Assembly: GCA_009783135.1 (NCBI GenBank)
Contig: WRHS01000027.1
Span: 1-15,993, forward strand
Reading direction: 5' to 3'
Length of the DNA stretch: 15,993 nucleotides
Origin: Dehalococcoidia bacterium
GTDB taxonomy: Bacteria; Chloroflexota; Dehalococcoidia; Dehalococcoidales; UBA1222
The notes beneath the pieces were generated by a model. It did not search any database. It worked only from the letters and a program-made list of their open reading frames with translations, and was not told where the DNA came from. The stretch's first letter is position 1, and each line of letters starts with the position of its first letter. This document shows, in pieces, positions 1 to 6,886 of the stretch. The position numbers and the translations under genes were made by a program.

Positions 1-673
1 CAATTGTCTTATCAGCGAAAGCATCCGGCAATTTAAGCGCAAATTCTTTTTCATCACCAGGCGTTACGCCTACCAATTCTTCTGAAAAACCAGGGGCAGG
101 AAAATGAAAAGCCGGTTTGAGCTGAAACATATCCCCTTTGGCAACTATAAATGGAGTACCATCAATATCGCTCTCAATATCAATAAATAGAATGTCCCCC
201 ATCTCTGCAGGCGCATCGGTAGTTGCAAGATTGGCTTCTTGGCGCTGTGCCTGTTTCAACATTTCCTCAATCTCATTGCCAGTAATTTCCACTGGATTGG
301 GTTTCATTTTTATGGAGTTATAGTCGCCCAGTGTAATATCCGGATGCAACGGCACAATTGTCTCAAATATAACAGGATCACGACTGGAGATACTTACCGA
401 TGGAGTGGAGTAGGCTTGTATTTTATTCTCCACCATTGTTTCATCAATCATCTCTGGTAAATACTCTTTCATCGCGTGGTCAAAAAGAGCCTCGCTGCCT
501 ACATGCCGTTCCAATACGTCACGCGGTGTCTTGCCCTTACGAAAACCATCTATGGCTATTTTTTTCACCAACTGTTTGTAGGAATCCTCCAGCATTTCCT
601 CAAGCTCTTTTGCCTCCAGCTCCATCTTGAAGATTTCTTGATGATTCTCGTTCTTGTGCTCTAGTAGTTTCAT
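1..673 (-). CDS. tig: Trigger factor, N-terminal part (gene runs off the left edge)
   Basis: Ribosome-associated chaperone that meets nascent chains at the exit tunnel; it also has a peptidyl-prolyl isomerase domain. The first 224 codons are visible, read on the minus strand from ATG at 671-673 with no internal stop. The ribosome-docking signature GFRKGK lies at residues 43-48 and is followed by TPRDVLERH, which is diagnostic for the family. From about residue 150 the sequence (MGDILFIDIES, then VGVTPGDEKEFAL) fits the start of the FKBP-type isomerase domain. The rest of that domain and the C-terminal arms are outside the window. An AGGAG motif sits 12 nt before the ATG, a rather long spacing. 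The gene follows aspS by 22 bp on the same strand and is probably co-transcribed with it. Confidence 0.93.
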   Translation of the reverse strand, partial: MKLLEHKNENHQEIFKMELEAKELEEMLEDSYKQLVKKIAIDGFRKGKTPRDVLERHVGSEALFDHAMKEYLPEMIDETMVENKIQAYSTPSVSISSRDPVIFETIVPLHPDITLGDYNSIKMKPNPVEITGNEIEEMLKQAQRQEANLATTDAPAEMGDILFIDIESDIDGTPFIVAKGDMFQLKPAFHFPAPGFSEELVGVTPGDEKEFALKLPDAFADKTI

Positions 674-695
674 ATTAAATTTTCACTCCTGCTGT

Positions 696-2486
696 TTATT
701 CTTCAAGCAATTGTATATGCACATCTTCCAGTTGCTCCGCAGTCGCAAACGCGGGAGCACCAAAGAGCATATCCATCGCATTTTGATTCTTGGGAAAAGG
801 GATAACGTCACGAATATTATCCGTGCCAGAAAGCAACATAACCAAGCGATCCAGCCCAACAGCAATCCCGCCATGTGGAGGAGCGCCATACGAAAAAGCT
901 TGCAGTAAATGACCAAAACGCTCATCTATATCGGCATCGTTATAACCCATCACATGGAAAATCTTGCGCTGGAGCCATGCATGGTGAATTCGAATTGAAC
1001 CACCGCCCACCTCATGTCCATTGAGCACTATGTCATAGGCACGAGAGCCGACTTTGGATGGCGCACTATCCAACAGCGGAATATCCGCATCAAGCGGCGC
1101 AGTAAACGGATGATGTGTCGCCTGCCAGCGGTTAAAATCCTTATTCCACTCAAGCAGAGGAAAGTCCTCCACCCACGCAAAAGTAAACTGCCCAGGGTCA
1201 GCCAATTTGAGCCTTAGCCCCATTTCCTGGCGAAGCCTGCCAAGAGAATTGGTAACCACACTGTCAGTGTCGGCCACAAACACAATTAGGTCCCCCGGCT
1301 TGGCACCGGCACAGACAGCGATTTGCCTAACCTGTTCCAGCGTAAGATATTTGGACGCTACAGATTTAACGCACTCCAAAGTCAGAGCCTCTAAAGAAGC
1401 GCATTCACCCAAAGCCAAACTCAGCAACCCTTTTGCTCCATAACTCTGTGCAAGCTCAGTAAGATGAGCCAATTCCTGACGCGAATAAGCAGCGCAGCCG
1501 GGCAAAGCGATAGCCTTTACCTTACCGCCTGAGGCAAGTGTATTTTTGAAAACGCCAAACTCACTTTCAGCCACAATCTGAGATACATCTCCAATGCGCA
1601 TGTCAAAACGCAGGTCCGGCTTATCCGTGCCATAGCGCTCCATAGCCTCGGAATAAGTGATGCGCTGGAATGGTATATTCATACGCTTTTCAGGGCGCAA
1701 TTGACGCACCAAGCTAATGAACATATCCTCAGCGATAGACATTATGTCGTCTTCTTCAATGAAGCTCATCTCCACATCAAGCTGCGTAAACTCAGGCTGA
1801 CGATCAGCTCGGGTATCCTCGTCACGAAAACATTTGGCAATCTGGTAATAGCGCTCCAGACCGCCAACCATAAGAAGCTGCTTCATCTGCTGCGGCGACT
1901 GCGGTAATGCGTAAAACTTACCGGGATGCACGCGCGACGGCACCAAATAATCACGCGCCCCCTCAGGTGTACTTTTGCCCAAAATAGGTGTTTCCACCTC
2001 AACAAATGACAATCCGTCAAAATAGTTACGCATAAAGCGCATTACCTGATGGCGCAATAAAATAGTGTCGCGCACGCGCGGTCGGCGCATATTCAGATAG
2101 AGATACTTTAGGCGTAGGTTTTCATCTATGTCAACGTCCTCATTGATATAAAATGGAGGAGTTTCTGAAGTATTAAGTATGCTGACGCTATCAGCGATGA
2201 TTTCGATTTCTCCTGTAGCCAACTTGGAATTCAGCGTGCCATCGGGACGAGGTGAAACCACACCTGTAACCTGTACCACAAACTCACTACGTAAATCCTC
2301 AGCTTGCTTATGACAATCCGCAGATTTCTCAGGGTTGAATACCACCTGCACCAACCCGGAACGATCACGAACATCAATAAAAATCAGCCCGCCGTGGTCC
2401 CGTCGGCGATCTACCCATCCGGCAACAACCACTTCGCGACCTACTAAACTGGCATTTAATTCTTGGGAATTATGAGTTCTAAGCAC
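696..2486 (-). CDS. aspS: Aspartyl-tRNA synthetase, bacterial type, probably non-discriminating
   Basis: Class II synthetase that charges tRNA-Asp, and possibly tRNA-Asn, with aspartate. The 596 residues match the usual bacterial length with its inserted GAD domain. Order: OB-fold anticodon-binding domain (about 1-105), catalytic core from about 135 with FVEVETPILGKSTPEGARDY at 161-180, class II motif 2 around 213-233 (R221 in CFRDEDTRADRQPEF), the GAD insertion in the middle, and motif 3 GLDRLVMLL near the C-terminus. His31 (RRRDHGG) and Gly83 (PDGT) are the residues found in non-discriminating AspRS such as that of Pseudomonas aeruginosa; E. coli has Leu and Lys there. The start is GTG at 2484-2486: translation from it gives the expected LRTHNSQEL N-terminus, with TTAGGT just upstream. 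It is first in an operon with tig and divergent from fhs. Confidence 0.97.
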   Translation of the reverse strand: MLRTHNSQELNASLVGREVVVAGWVDRRRDHGGLIFIDVRDRSGLVQVVFNPEKSADCHKQAEDLRSEFVVQVTGVVSPRPDGTLNSKLATGEIEIIADSVSILNTSETPPFYINEDVDIDENLRLKYLYLNMRRPRVRDTILLRHQVMRFMRNYFDGLSFVEVETPILGKSTPEGARDYLVPSRVHPGKFYALPQSPQQMKQLLMVGGLERYYQIAKCFRDEDTRADRQPEFTQLDVEMSFIEEDDIMSIAEDMFISLVRQLRPEKRMNIPFQRITYSEAMERYGTDKPDLRFDMRIGDVSQIVAESEFGVFKNTLASGGKVKAIALPGCAAYSRQELAHLTELAQSYGAKGLLSLALGECASLEALTLECVKSVASKYLTLEQVRQIAVCAGAKPGDLIVFVADTDSVVTNSLGRLRQEMGLRLKLADPGQFTFAWVEDFPLLEWNKDFNRWQATHHPFTAPLDADIPLLDSAPSKVGSRAYDIVLNGHEVGGGSIRIHHAWLQRKIFHVMGYNDADIDERFGHLLQAFSYGAPPHGGIAVGLDRLVMLLSGTDNIRDVIPFPKNQNAMDMLFGAPAFATAEQLEDVHIQLLEE

Positions 2487-2519
2487 AATTTACCTAATCA
2501 AGAAATTTTCTAAAAGCTA

Positions 2520-2548
2520 ATTATACCCCACATTGTAAATAGCAGCAA
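2520..2548 (-). promoter_or_regulatory. Sigma70-type promoter for aspS-tig
   Basis: Reading the minus strand, a -35 TTGCTG (plus 2543-2548) and a perfect -10 TATAAT (plus 2520-2525) are separated by 17 nt. The start point would be near 2513, giving a leader of about 27 nt before the GTG start of aspS. Confidence 0.7.
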
Positions 2549-2588
2549 CCAAAAATGTGAAAAATGGTGAAGATTAGCCAGATGCTAC

Positions 2589-2619
2589 TTGCCAAGTGCC
2601 CCCTCCAGCATGGCATAAT
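2589..2619 (+). promoter_or_regulatory. Possible fhs promoter
   Basis: TTGCCA at 2589-2594 and CATAAT at 2614-2619 lie upstream of fhs on the plus strand. The 19-nt spacer is longer than ideal, so this is a candidate only. It sits back to back with the aspS promoter in the 168-bp divergent intergenic region. Nothing else stands out there. Confidence 0.4.
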
Positions 2620-2654
2620 TAGAAACAGTAATTATTAAATGATAGGAAACTCGC

Positions 2655-4436
2655 ATGGTAAAATATGATTCCGGCGCATTTGACCCAACAAAAATGGCTG
2701 ACTGGCAAATTGCCGAAGCTGCCGAGCCATACATGATGCGCATTACGGAACTGGCTCAAAAATGGGGCGTCCTCCAAGACGAACTAATGCCTTATGAGCA
2801 CTACATAGGCAAAATCGATTTTTCTATGCTGCTCAAACGCCTGGAAAAACGTCCAAACGGTAAATATATTGTTGTAACTGCTATCACCCCGACACCTCTT
2901 GGAGAAGGCAAAAGCACAACAACCATGGGACTGGTTGACGGGCTAAGCGTCATCGGCAAGAATTCATCTGGTGCCATACGTCAGCCATCCAGCGGACCGA
3001 CATTCAATATCAAGGGAAGCGCAGCCGGCGGCGGACTGGCACAATGCGTCCCTCTAACTCCATTTTCTCTGGGGCTTACGGGTGATATCAATAATGTTAC
3101 CAATGCCCACAATCTCGCCATGGTTGCACTTACCTCAAGATTGCAGCATGAGTCCATCAACACGGATGAATTTCTAGCTAAACGCAATTTAAAGCGGCTC
3201 GACATCGACCCACACAACGTGCAAATAAAATGGGTTATGGATTTTTGTGCTCAGGCGCTACGCGATACCGTCATTGGACTAGGCGGCAAGATGGACGGCT
3301 TCATGATGCGCTCTGGTTTCAACATCTCGGTAAGCTCAGAAATAATGGCCATCCTGGCTATTTTCAAGGACCTGAAAGATATACGCGAACGCATGGGTAA
3401 AATTATTGTGGCCTATGACAAGCGGGGAAACCCCATCACAACCAAAGACTTGGAAGTTGATGGTGCCATGACCGCATGGATAATGCGCGCAGCCAACCCC
3501 AACCTAATGCAAACCATTGCAGGACGCCCAGTGATGGTACATGCCGGACCTTTCGCCAATATCGCCGTCGGACAGTCTTCCATCGTAGCCGACAGGGTCG
3601 CACTTAAGCTCTCCGACTACCATATTACAGAGAGCGGATTCGGCGCAGACATAGGTTTTGAGAAGTTTTTGGATATCAAAACACATCTTTCAGGGCTAAC
3701 GCCCAATTGCGCAGTGATAGTCGCCACCGTGCGTGCACTCAAAATGCATGGTGGCGGACCAACAGTAACGCCCGGCAAAGCACTTGATGAGGCATACACA
3801 ACACCAAATCCGGCACTGGTGGAAAAAGGCGCTGAAAACCTGCTGGCGCACCTAGAAACAGTCAAAAAGAGTGGCATTAAGCCGGTTGTATGCATCAACC
3901 ACTTCCACACAGACAGCCAAGATGAGATTAACGTCATCCGCCGCGCTGCAGAAAGCGCCGGAGCACACATAGCTGTTTCACAACACTGGCTAAAAGGTGG
4001 AGAAGGTGCTGTCGAGCTGGCTGAGGCGGTAGTAGATGCATGCAAAGAAGATCGTCCTTTCAGATTTCTGTACTCAGACAAACTGCCATTACGTAAGCGC
4101 ATTGAAACCATCGCCAAAGAAGTGTACGGAGCCGATGGGGTAAGCTATACAGATGAAGCACACGAAAAAGCCAATAAACTTGAGAATGACCCGCTTGCAA
4201 GCGAAATGTATACCTGCATGGTCAAAACACATTTGTCGCTATCGCACGATCCATCGCTCAAATGTCGACCAAAAGGCTGGGTACTGCCTATTCGTGATAT
4301 ACTCACCTACGCTGGTGCCGGGTTTGTCGTACCAGTGGCAGGAGATATCAAACTCATGCCAGGCACATCGTCCAATCCAGCATTTCGTCGTATTGATATA
4401 GACGTAGAAACAGGAAAAGTAAAGGGGCTATTCTAA
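2655..4436 (+). CDS. fhs: Formate--tetrahydrofolate ligase (formyltetrahydrofolate synthetase)
   Basis: Joins formate to tetrahydrofolate with ATP, giving 10-formyl-THF for purine synthesis, formyl-Met-tRNA or the methyl branch of the Wood-Ljungdahl pathway. The nucleotide-binding loop TPTPLGEGKSTTT is at residues 78-90 and is followed by the family-specific IRQPSSGPTFNIKGSAAGGG. The tail (PVAGDIKLMPGTSSNPAF) is also typical. At 593 residues it is longer than the roughly 556-residue clostridial enzymes and has an N-terminal extension of about 15-20 residues. The ATG at 2655 is preceded by GATAGGAAAC, an acceptable ribosome binding site. No other one-carbon genes are adjacent, so the sequence does not show whether it serves acetogenesis, assimilation or formate use. 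Confidence 0.97.
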   Translation: MVKYDSGAFDPTKMADWQIAEAAEPYMMRITELAQKWGVLQDELMPYEHYIGKIDFSMLLKRLEKRPNGKYIVVTAITPTPLGEGKSTTTMGLVDGLSVIGKNSSGAIRQPSSGPTFNIKGSAAGGGLAQCVPLTPFSLGLTGDINNVTNAHNLAMVALTSRLQHESINTDEFLAKRNLKRLDIDPHNVQIKWVMDFCAQALRDTVIGLGGKMDGFMMRSGFNISVSSEIMAILAIFKDLKDIRERMGKIIVAYDKRGNPITTKDLEVDGAMTAWIMRAANPNLMQTIAGRPVMVHAGPFANIAVGQSSIVADRVALKLSDYHITESGFGADIGFEKFLDIKTHLSGLTPNCAVIVATVRALKMHGGGPTVTPGKALDEAYTTPNPALVEKGAENLLAHLETVKKSGIKPVVCINHFHTDSQDEINVIRRAAESAGAHIAVSQHWLKGGEGAVELAEAVVDACKEDRPFRFLYSDKLPLRKRIETIAKEVYGADGVSYTDEAHEKANKLENDPLASEMYTCMVKTHLSLSHDPSLKCRPKGWVLPIRDILTYAGAGFVVPVAGDIKLMPGTSSNPAFRRIDIDVETGKVKGLF

Positions 4437-4471
4437 AAACATATATTTGTAACGACAGACGTAAGCAATGG

Positions 4472-4500
4472 TTGACAATGTACAACAAAGCTAAATAGCA
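4472..4500 (+). promoter_or_regulatory. Weak candidate promoter upstream of the mobC leader
   Basis: A consensus -35 TTGACA at 4472-4477 is followed 17 nt later by ATAGCA (4495-4500), a poor -10. If used, transcription would start just before the intrinsic terminator at 4521-4555, making that terminator part of a mobC leader. Confidence 0.25.
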
Positions 4501-4520
4501 GAGGAGCCGCTCTACACAAC

Positions 4521-4555
4521 AAAGGCACCGTCAATTTTTCTAGGCGGTGTCTTTT
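4521..4555 (+). terminator. Rho-independent terminator between fhs and mobC
   Basis: AAAGGCACCG (4521-4530) pairs with CGGTGTCTTT (4545-4554) with one G-T wobble: 10 bp around a 14-nt loop, ending in TTTT. It lies 84 bp after the fhs stop and 32 bp before mobC. It can end fhs transcripts and would also attenuate any transcript entering mobC from upstream. Confidence 0.7.
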
Positions 4556-4586
4556 CATTTCCGACAATCTATACAGGAGGCATTTT

Positions 4587-4997
4587 ATGACAGGAACCAA
4601 TACTACGAACATAACAACAGATGAAGTAATCGCGCCAAGGAGAAAATCGAGTAAACCAAGACGATTTAGAAATGTACCGATTCTTCTGATGGTATCGCAG
4701 GCTGAGCATGACCGAATTCAAGAACGTATGGCTGAAATCGGCTCAATAAATATGAGCGCATTTATTAGAAAAATAGTGCTCACAGGATATGTGCTGCATG
4801 TTGATTTATCTCCGATAAGAGAGCTTATTTCGCTGCAAAAGCGATGCTCAAATAACATGAACCAGATTGCAGTAAATGCTAATAAGACAGGGCAAGTGGA
4901 GCAGCAGGAAATTGAAGCATTGAAACAGGATTATAAAGCACTGTGGGAACCACTTTCAGAATTGCTCATACAGCTTGCTGAAATTGTGAAAATGTAG
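4587..4997 (+). CDS. mobC: MobC-like plasmid mobilization relaxosome accessory protein
   Basis: Small DNA-binding protein of the MobC type, which in mobilizable plasmids and integrative elements helps the relaxase open the origin of transfer. The 136 residues start with a polar, basic tail (about 1-28). A ribbon-helix-helix-like segment follows (about 30-70: NVPILLMVSQAEHDRI, then SAFIRKIVLTG), then the C-terminal helical part typical of MobC (SPIRELISLQKRCSNNMNQI at 75-94 and a leucine-rich helix to the end). The start has a strong AGGAGG 7 nt upstream. Such genes normally sit next to a relaxase gene; none is present here, so it appears to be an orphan left from a Firmicutes-type mobile element. 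Wording and context suggest horizontal origin. The family call is by pattern only. Confidence 0.75.
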   Translation: MTGTNTTNITTDEVIAPRRKSSKPRRFRNVPILLMVSQAEHDRIQERMAEIGSINMSAFIRKIVLTGYVLHVDLSPIRELISLQKRCSNNMNQIAVNANKTGQVEQQEIEALKQDYKALWEPLSELLIQLAEIVKM

Positions 4998-5070
4998 GGT
5001 GAGCAACAGACCAAAACAGCAAAAACTGCACATCATATTCATGCTCAAATTTGCTCTCAATGCCGCGGGT

Positions 5071-5203
5071 TTGGGGCGAAGCTCCAACAAGTAGAAACAT
5101 AGAGTTTGCGGAGTCGCAAACTCTATGTTTTGAGCAAGTGTGTATATACACTTGCATTGCTTGCTGATTTCTGATTTAGTGATAAGCACCATAACTCGTT
5201 ATG
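5071..5203. repeat. Cluster of four hairpins, possible oriT remnant
   Basis: Four inverted repeats follow mobC. (1) TTGGGGC/GCTCCAA at 5071-5087, loop GAA, one wobble; it contains GCGAAGC, a known unusually stable DNA mini-hairpin. (2) A perfect 16-bp stem, 5095-5110 with 5115-5130, loop GAGT. (3) GCAAGTGT/ACACTTGC, 5134-5141 with 5148-5155, loop GTATAT. (4) CATAAC/GTTATG at 5190-5203, followed by AATTTTTT, which could also terminate plus-strand transcripts. Stacked hairpins beside a MobC gene fit an origin of transfer, but no nick site was identified. Hairpin 4 overlaps the last codon and stop of the minus-strand Imm26-like gene. Confidence 0.5.
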
Positions 5204-5693
5204 AATTTTTTGTGAACTCATCAAAAGCTAATTGCCCATGGCGTTGAATATAAGCCCATTCAGCAGTCGCTTTTTTATGCCATGTATCGTCACCCATAAT
5301 TCTGTCAATGATATGATGCGCATCCCAAACTGCACACCTTTCCAGTCCTTTACATGCCGCCTTTGTTGATGGAGTGATTTGCCCTTTGTAATATTGATTA
5401 TATTTGCCTGTGGACTGATCCCAAATAAATGTTGGTGGGGGCCACGACTCATCTTCGTTCTTAAAAGGTCTGTTTTCAACAAGTGGCCAATCGCCACTTG
5501 TTAAAACATCTTTATAAACACCGACAATAAATTGATATTTTTCTTCTTTTGGGATGTCCTCAATTGTATCCCCGATATGTTTATATATCGCAATATCCGC
5601 ATCAGCCATACTTCTACCAAAAGCGAACTTTCTATTTGGCAATGGAATGGCATATATGTTGCCCAATTTGTCTTTCTGTGCTTTGCGCTTCAT
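5199..5693 (-). CDS. Imm26-like immunity protein
   Basis: A soluble 164-residue protein with no signal peptide or membrane segment. Its N-terminus (GNIYAIPLPNRKFAFGR, residues 11-27, then DADIAIYK at 31-38) and its middle (WPPPTFIWD, TGKYNQYY) resemble the Imm26 family. These proteins are encoded beside polymorphic toxins and protect the producing or neighbouring cell. No toxin gene is adjacent, so it is an orphan here. The ATG at 5691-5693 is preceded by a G-rich binding site, GGGAGGG, 4 nt upstream. An IS630-family element begins 18 bp upstream of the ATG and has separated the gene from whatever promoter it had. Its stop codon falls inside hairpin 4 of the mob cluster. The family call is from memory of its motifs; the function is inferred. 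Confidence 0.6.
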   Translation of the reverse strand: MKRKAQKDKLGNIYAIPLPNRKFAFGRSMADADIAIYKHIGDTIEDIPKEEKYQFIVGVYKDVLTSGDWPLVENRPFKNEDESWPPPTFIWDQSTGKYNQYYKGQITPSTKAACKGLERCAVWDAHHIIDRIMGDDTWHKKATAEWAYIQRHGQLAFDEFTKNS

Positions 5694-5722
5694 CTATCCC
5701 TCCCCCGATTAAATATTGCGGT

Positions 5723-6763
5723 TTAACAGGCATAGCAAACTGACGGGGCTTTGAAGAAAGATTTTACTTTTTCAGGGTTTAACTGCAACAACCTCATATG
5801 GGAACGTATGTTGCTCACGATGTCTTGCTGTGAACGTGGCATGGGGCGAGTGCCGACCTCACGTTTCAAATCACTGTTAAGGTATTCATCGGGATTGTAC
5901 TCAGGCGAATATGCCGGCAGAAAGAATACCTCTATCTCGTCTTTGTGTTTTTCAAGCCATAGATGAACCTTCTTGGCATGATGTATCCGCAGATTATCCA
6001 ATATCAAAAACACTTTGCGTTTTGTATCGCGTACCAAGCGTCGCATGAAGTCAATGAGGGTATCCTGCAACAGCTTCTCATAAATGACAAATCTTACCTT
6101 CCCTCTATTGGATATAGCTGATAACAGGTTTGCTTTGAACTTCTTGGCTTCCACCTGCACTACAGGTGTTTGACCGACTGGAGCATATCCACGCAGGTAA
6201 TCTGACGTATTCTGTACGCCGGTTTCATCTCCCCAATAAATATCAGCCTTTTCGCTCTTTGCCTTAGCTGCTACAGACGGATATATTTCATTCAGCCACC
6301 TGTTTACCTGTTCGGGGTTCTGTTTATAGGCTCTCCTGGTGGGACGCTGTACAGAAAATCCCCATCGCTCCAGATAATATCCCAGGGTGGAAAGCGGTAT
6401 ATCAATGCCACAGGTGCGCTCAATAAACTCAGCTATATTCTTACGTGTCCACATACAACCACGAAGTTTCAGTTGTTCAGGTTTTTTATCCAATACGGTG
6501 TTTCTTATCATCCGTTCCTGGCATGCTGACAAAGAACGCTGTGCTCCCGCCTTCCGTCCACGCTTCTTGAGGCTGATACCGGAAAAGCCTTCCGCTTTGT
6601 ATTTCTTTACTATTGACTCAACATGTCTTTCGCTTACATCGAGGACGACCTTTATCTCCCGGGTTTTCCTGCCTTGTTTGTGAAGCCTGATAATACTTTT
6701 ACGGATCTGGAATTGCTCCTCCGGACTGAGATATTTCGCATTAGTTTTTAATTCATTCTCCAT
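5723..6763 (-). CDS. IS630-family DDE transposase
   Basis: Cut-and-paste transposase of the element that encloses it. The N-terminal 70 residues form paired helix-turn-helix DNA-binding regions (SPEEQFQIRKSIIRLHKQGR, then TREIKVVLDVSERHVESIVK). The RNase H-like catalytic domain shows D179 (YWGDETG), D256 (LILDNLRIHHAK) and E293 (SPEYNPDEYLNSDLK), the IS630-type DDE triad. The 346 residues are full length with no frameshift, so it is probably active. A candidate promoter at 6770-6798 ends only 6 nt before the ATG, and no clear ribosome binding site is seen, so a leaderless transcript is possible. Transcription that reads through its stop would enter the Imm26-like gene 29 bp further on. Confidence 0.93.
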   Translation of the reverse strand: MENELKTNAKYLSPEEQFQIRKSIIRLHKQGRKTREIKVVLDVSERHVESIVKKYKAEGFSGISLKKRGRKAGAQRSLSACQERMIRNTVLDKKPEQLKLRGCMWTRKNIAEFIERTCGIDIPLSTLGYYLERWGFSVQRPTRRAYKQNPEQVNRWLNEIYPSVAAKAKSEKADIYWGDETGVQNTSDYLRGYAPVGQTPVVQVEAKKFKANLLSAISNRGKVRFVIYEKLLQDTLIDFMRRLVRDTKRKVFLILDNLRIHHAKKVHLWLEKHKDEIEVFFLPAYSPEYNPDEYLNSDLKREVGTRPMPRSQQDIVSNIRSHMRLLQLNPEKVKSFFKAPSVCYAC

Positions 6764-6769
6764 GTAATC

Positions 6770-6798
6770 ATTCTATCATATTTCCCCTGATACCGCAA
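6770..6798 (-). promoter_or_regulatory. Candidate transposase promoter inside the IS630 right end
   Basis: On the minus strand TTGCGG (plus 6793-6798, inside the terminal repeat) and TAGAAT (plus 6770-6775) are 17 nt apart. Only 6 nt separate the -10 from the transposase ATG, so the start point would fall on or next to the initiation codon. Confidence 0.45.
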
Positions 6799-6886
6799 TA
6801 TTTACTCGGTATGTCAATAGCCAAGATAGGATAGTCAGCGCGCAAGAAAAATACATGTAATTTCAGATATGAAAGAGAAAGAAAAG

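Larger units (their letters stand above)
5712..6802 (-). mobile_element. Complete IS630-family insertion sequence with TA target duplication
   Basis: The two ends carry the same terminal inverted repeat: AATATTGCGGT at 5712-5722 and its complement ACCGCAATATT at 6792-6802. A TA dinucleotide flanks each end (5710-5711 and 6803-6804), as expected for IS630/Tc1-like transposition into TA. The 1091-bp element holds one transposase gene that fills almost its whole length; the stop codon directly abuts the left repeat. Intact ends and an intact reading frame suggest a recent insertion. Confidence 0.88.

Noticed and set aside
3617..4117. A 166-codon minus-strand reading frame inside fhs
   Set aside because: It lies wholly opposite a strongly conserved gene, resembles no known protein and has no ribosome binding site.
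5071..5203. CRISPR-like repeat array after mobC
   Set aside because: The four inverted repeats differ in sequence and spacing; there is no repeated unit with spacers.
6805..6886. Terminator for the argF-der-plsY-gpsA operon
   Set aside because: No stable hairpin with a U tract was found in the 82 bp between gpsA and the IS630 element.
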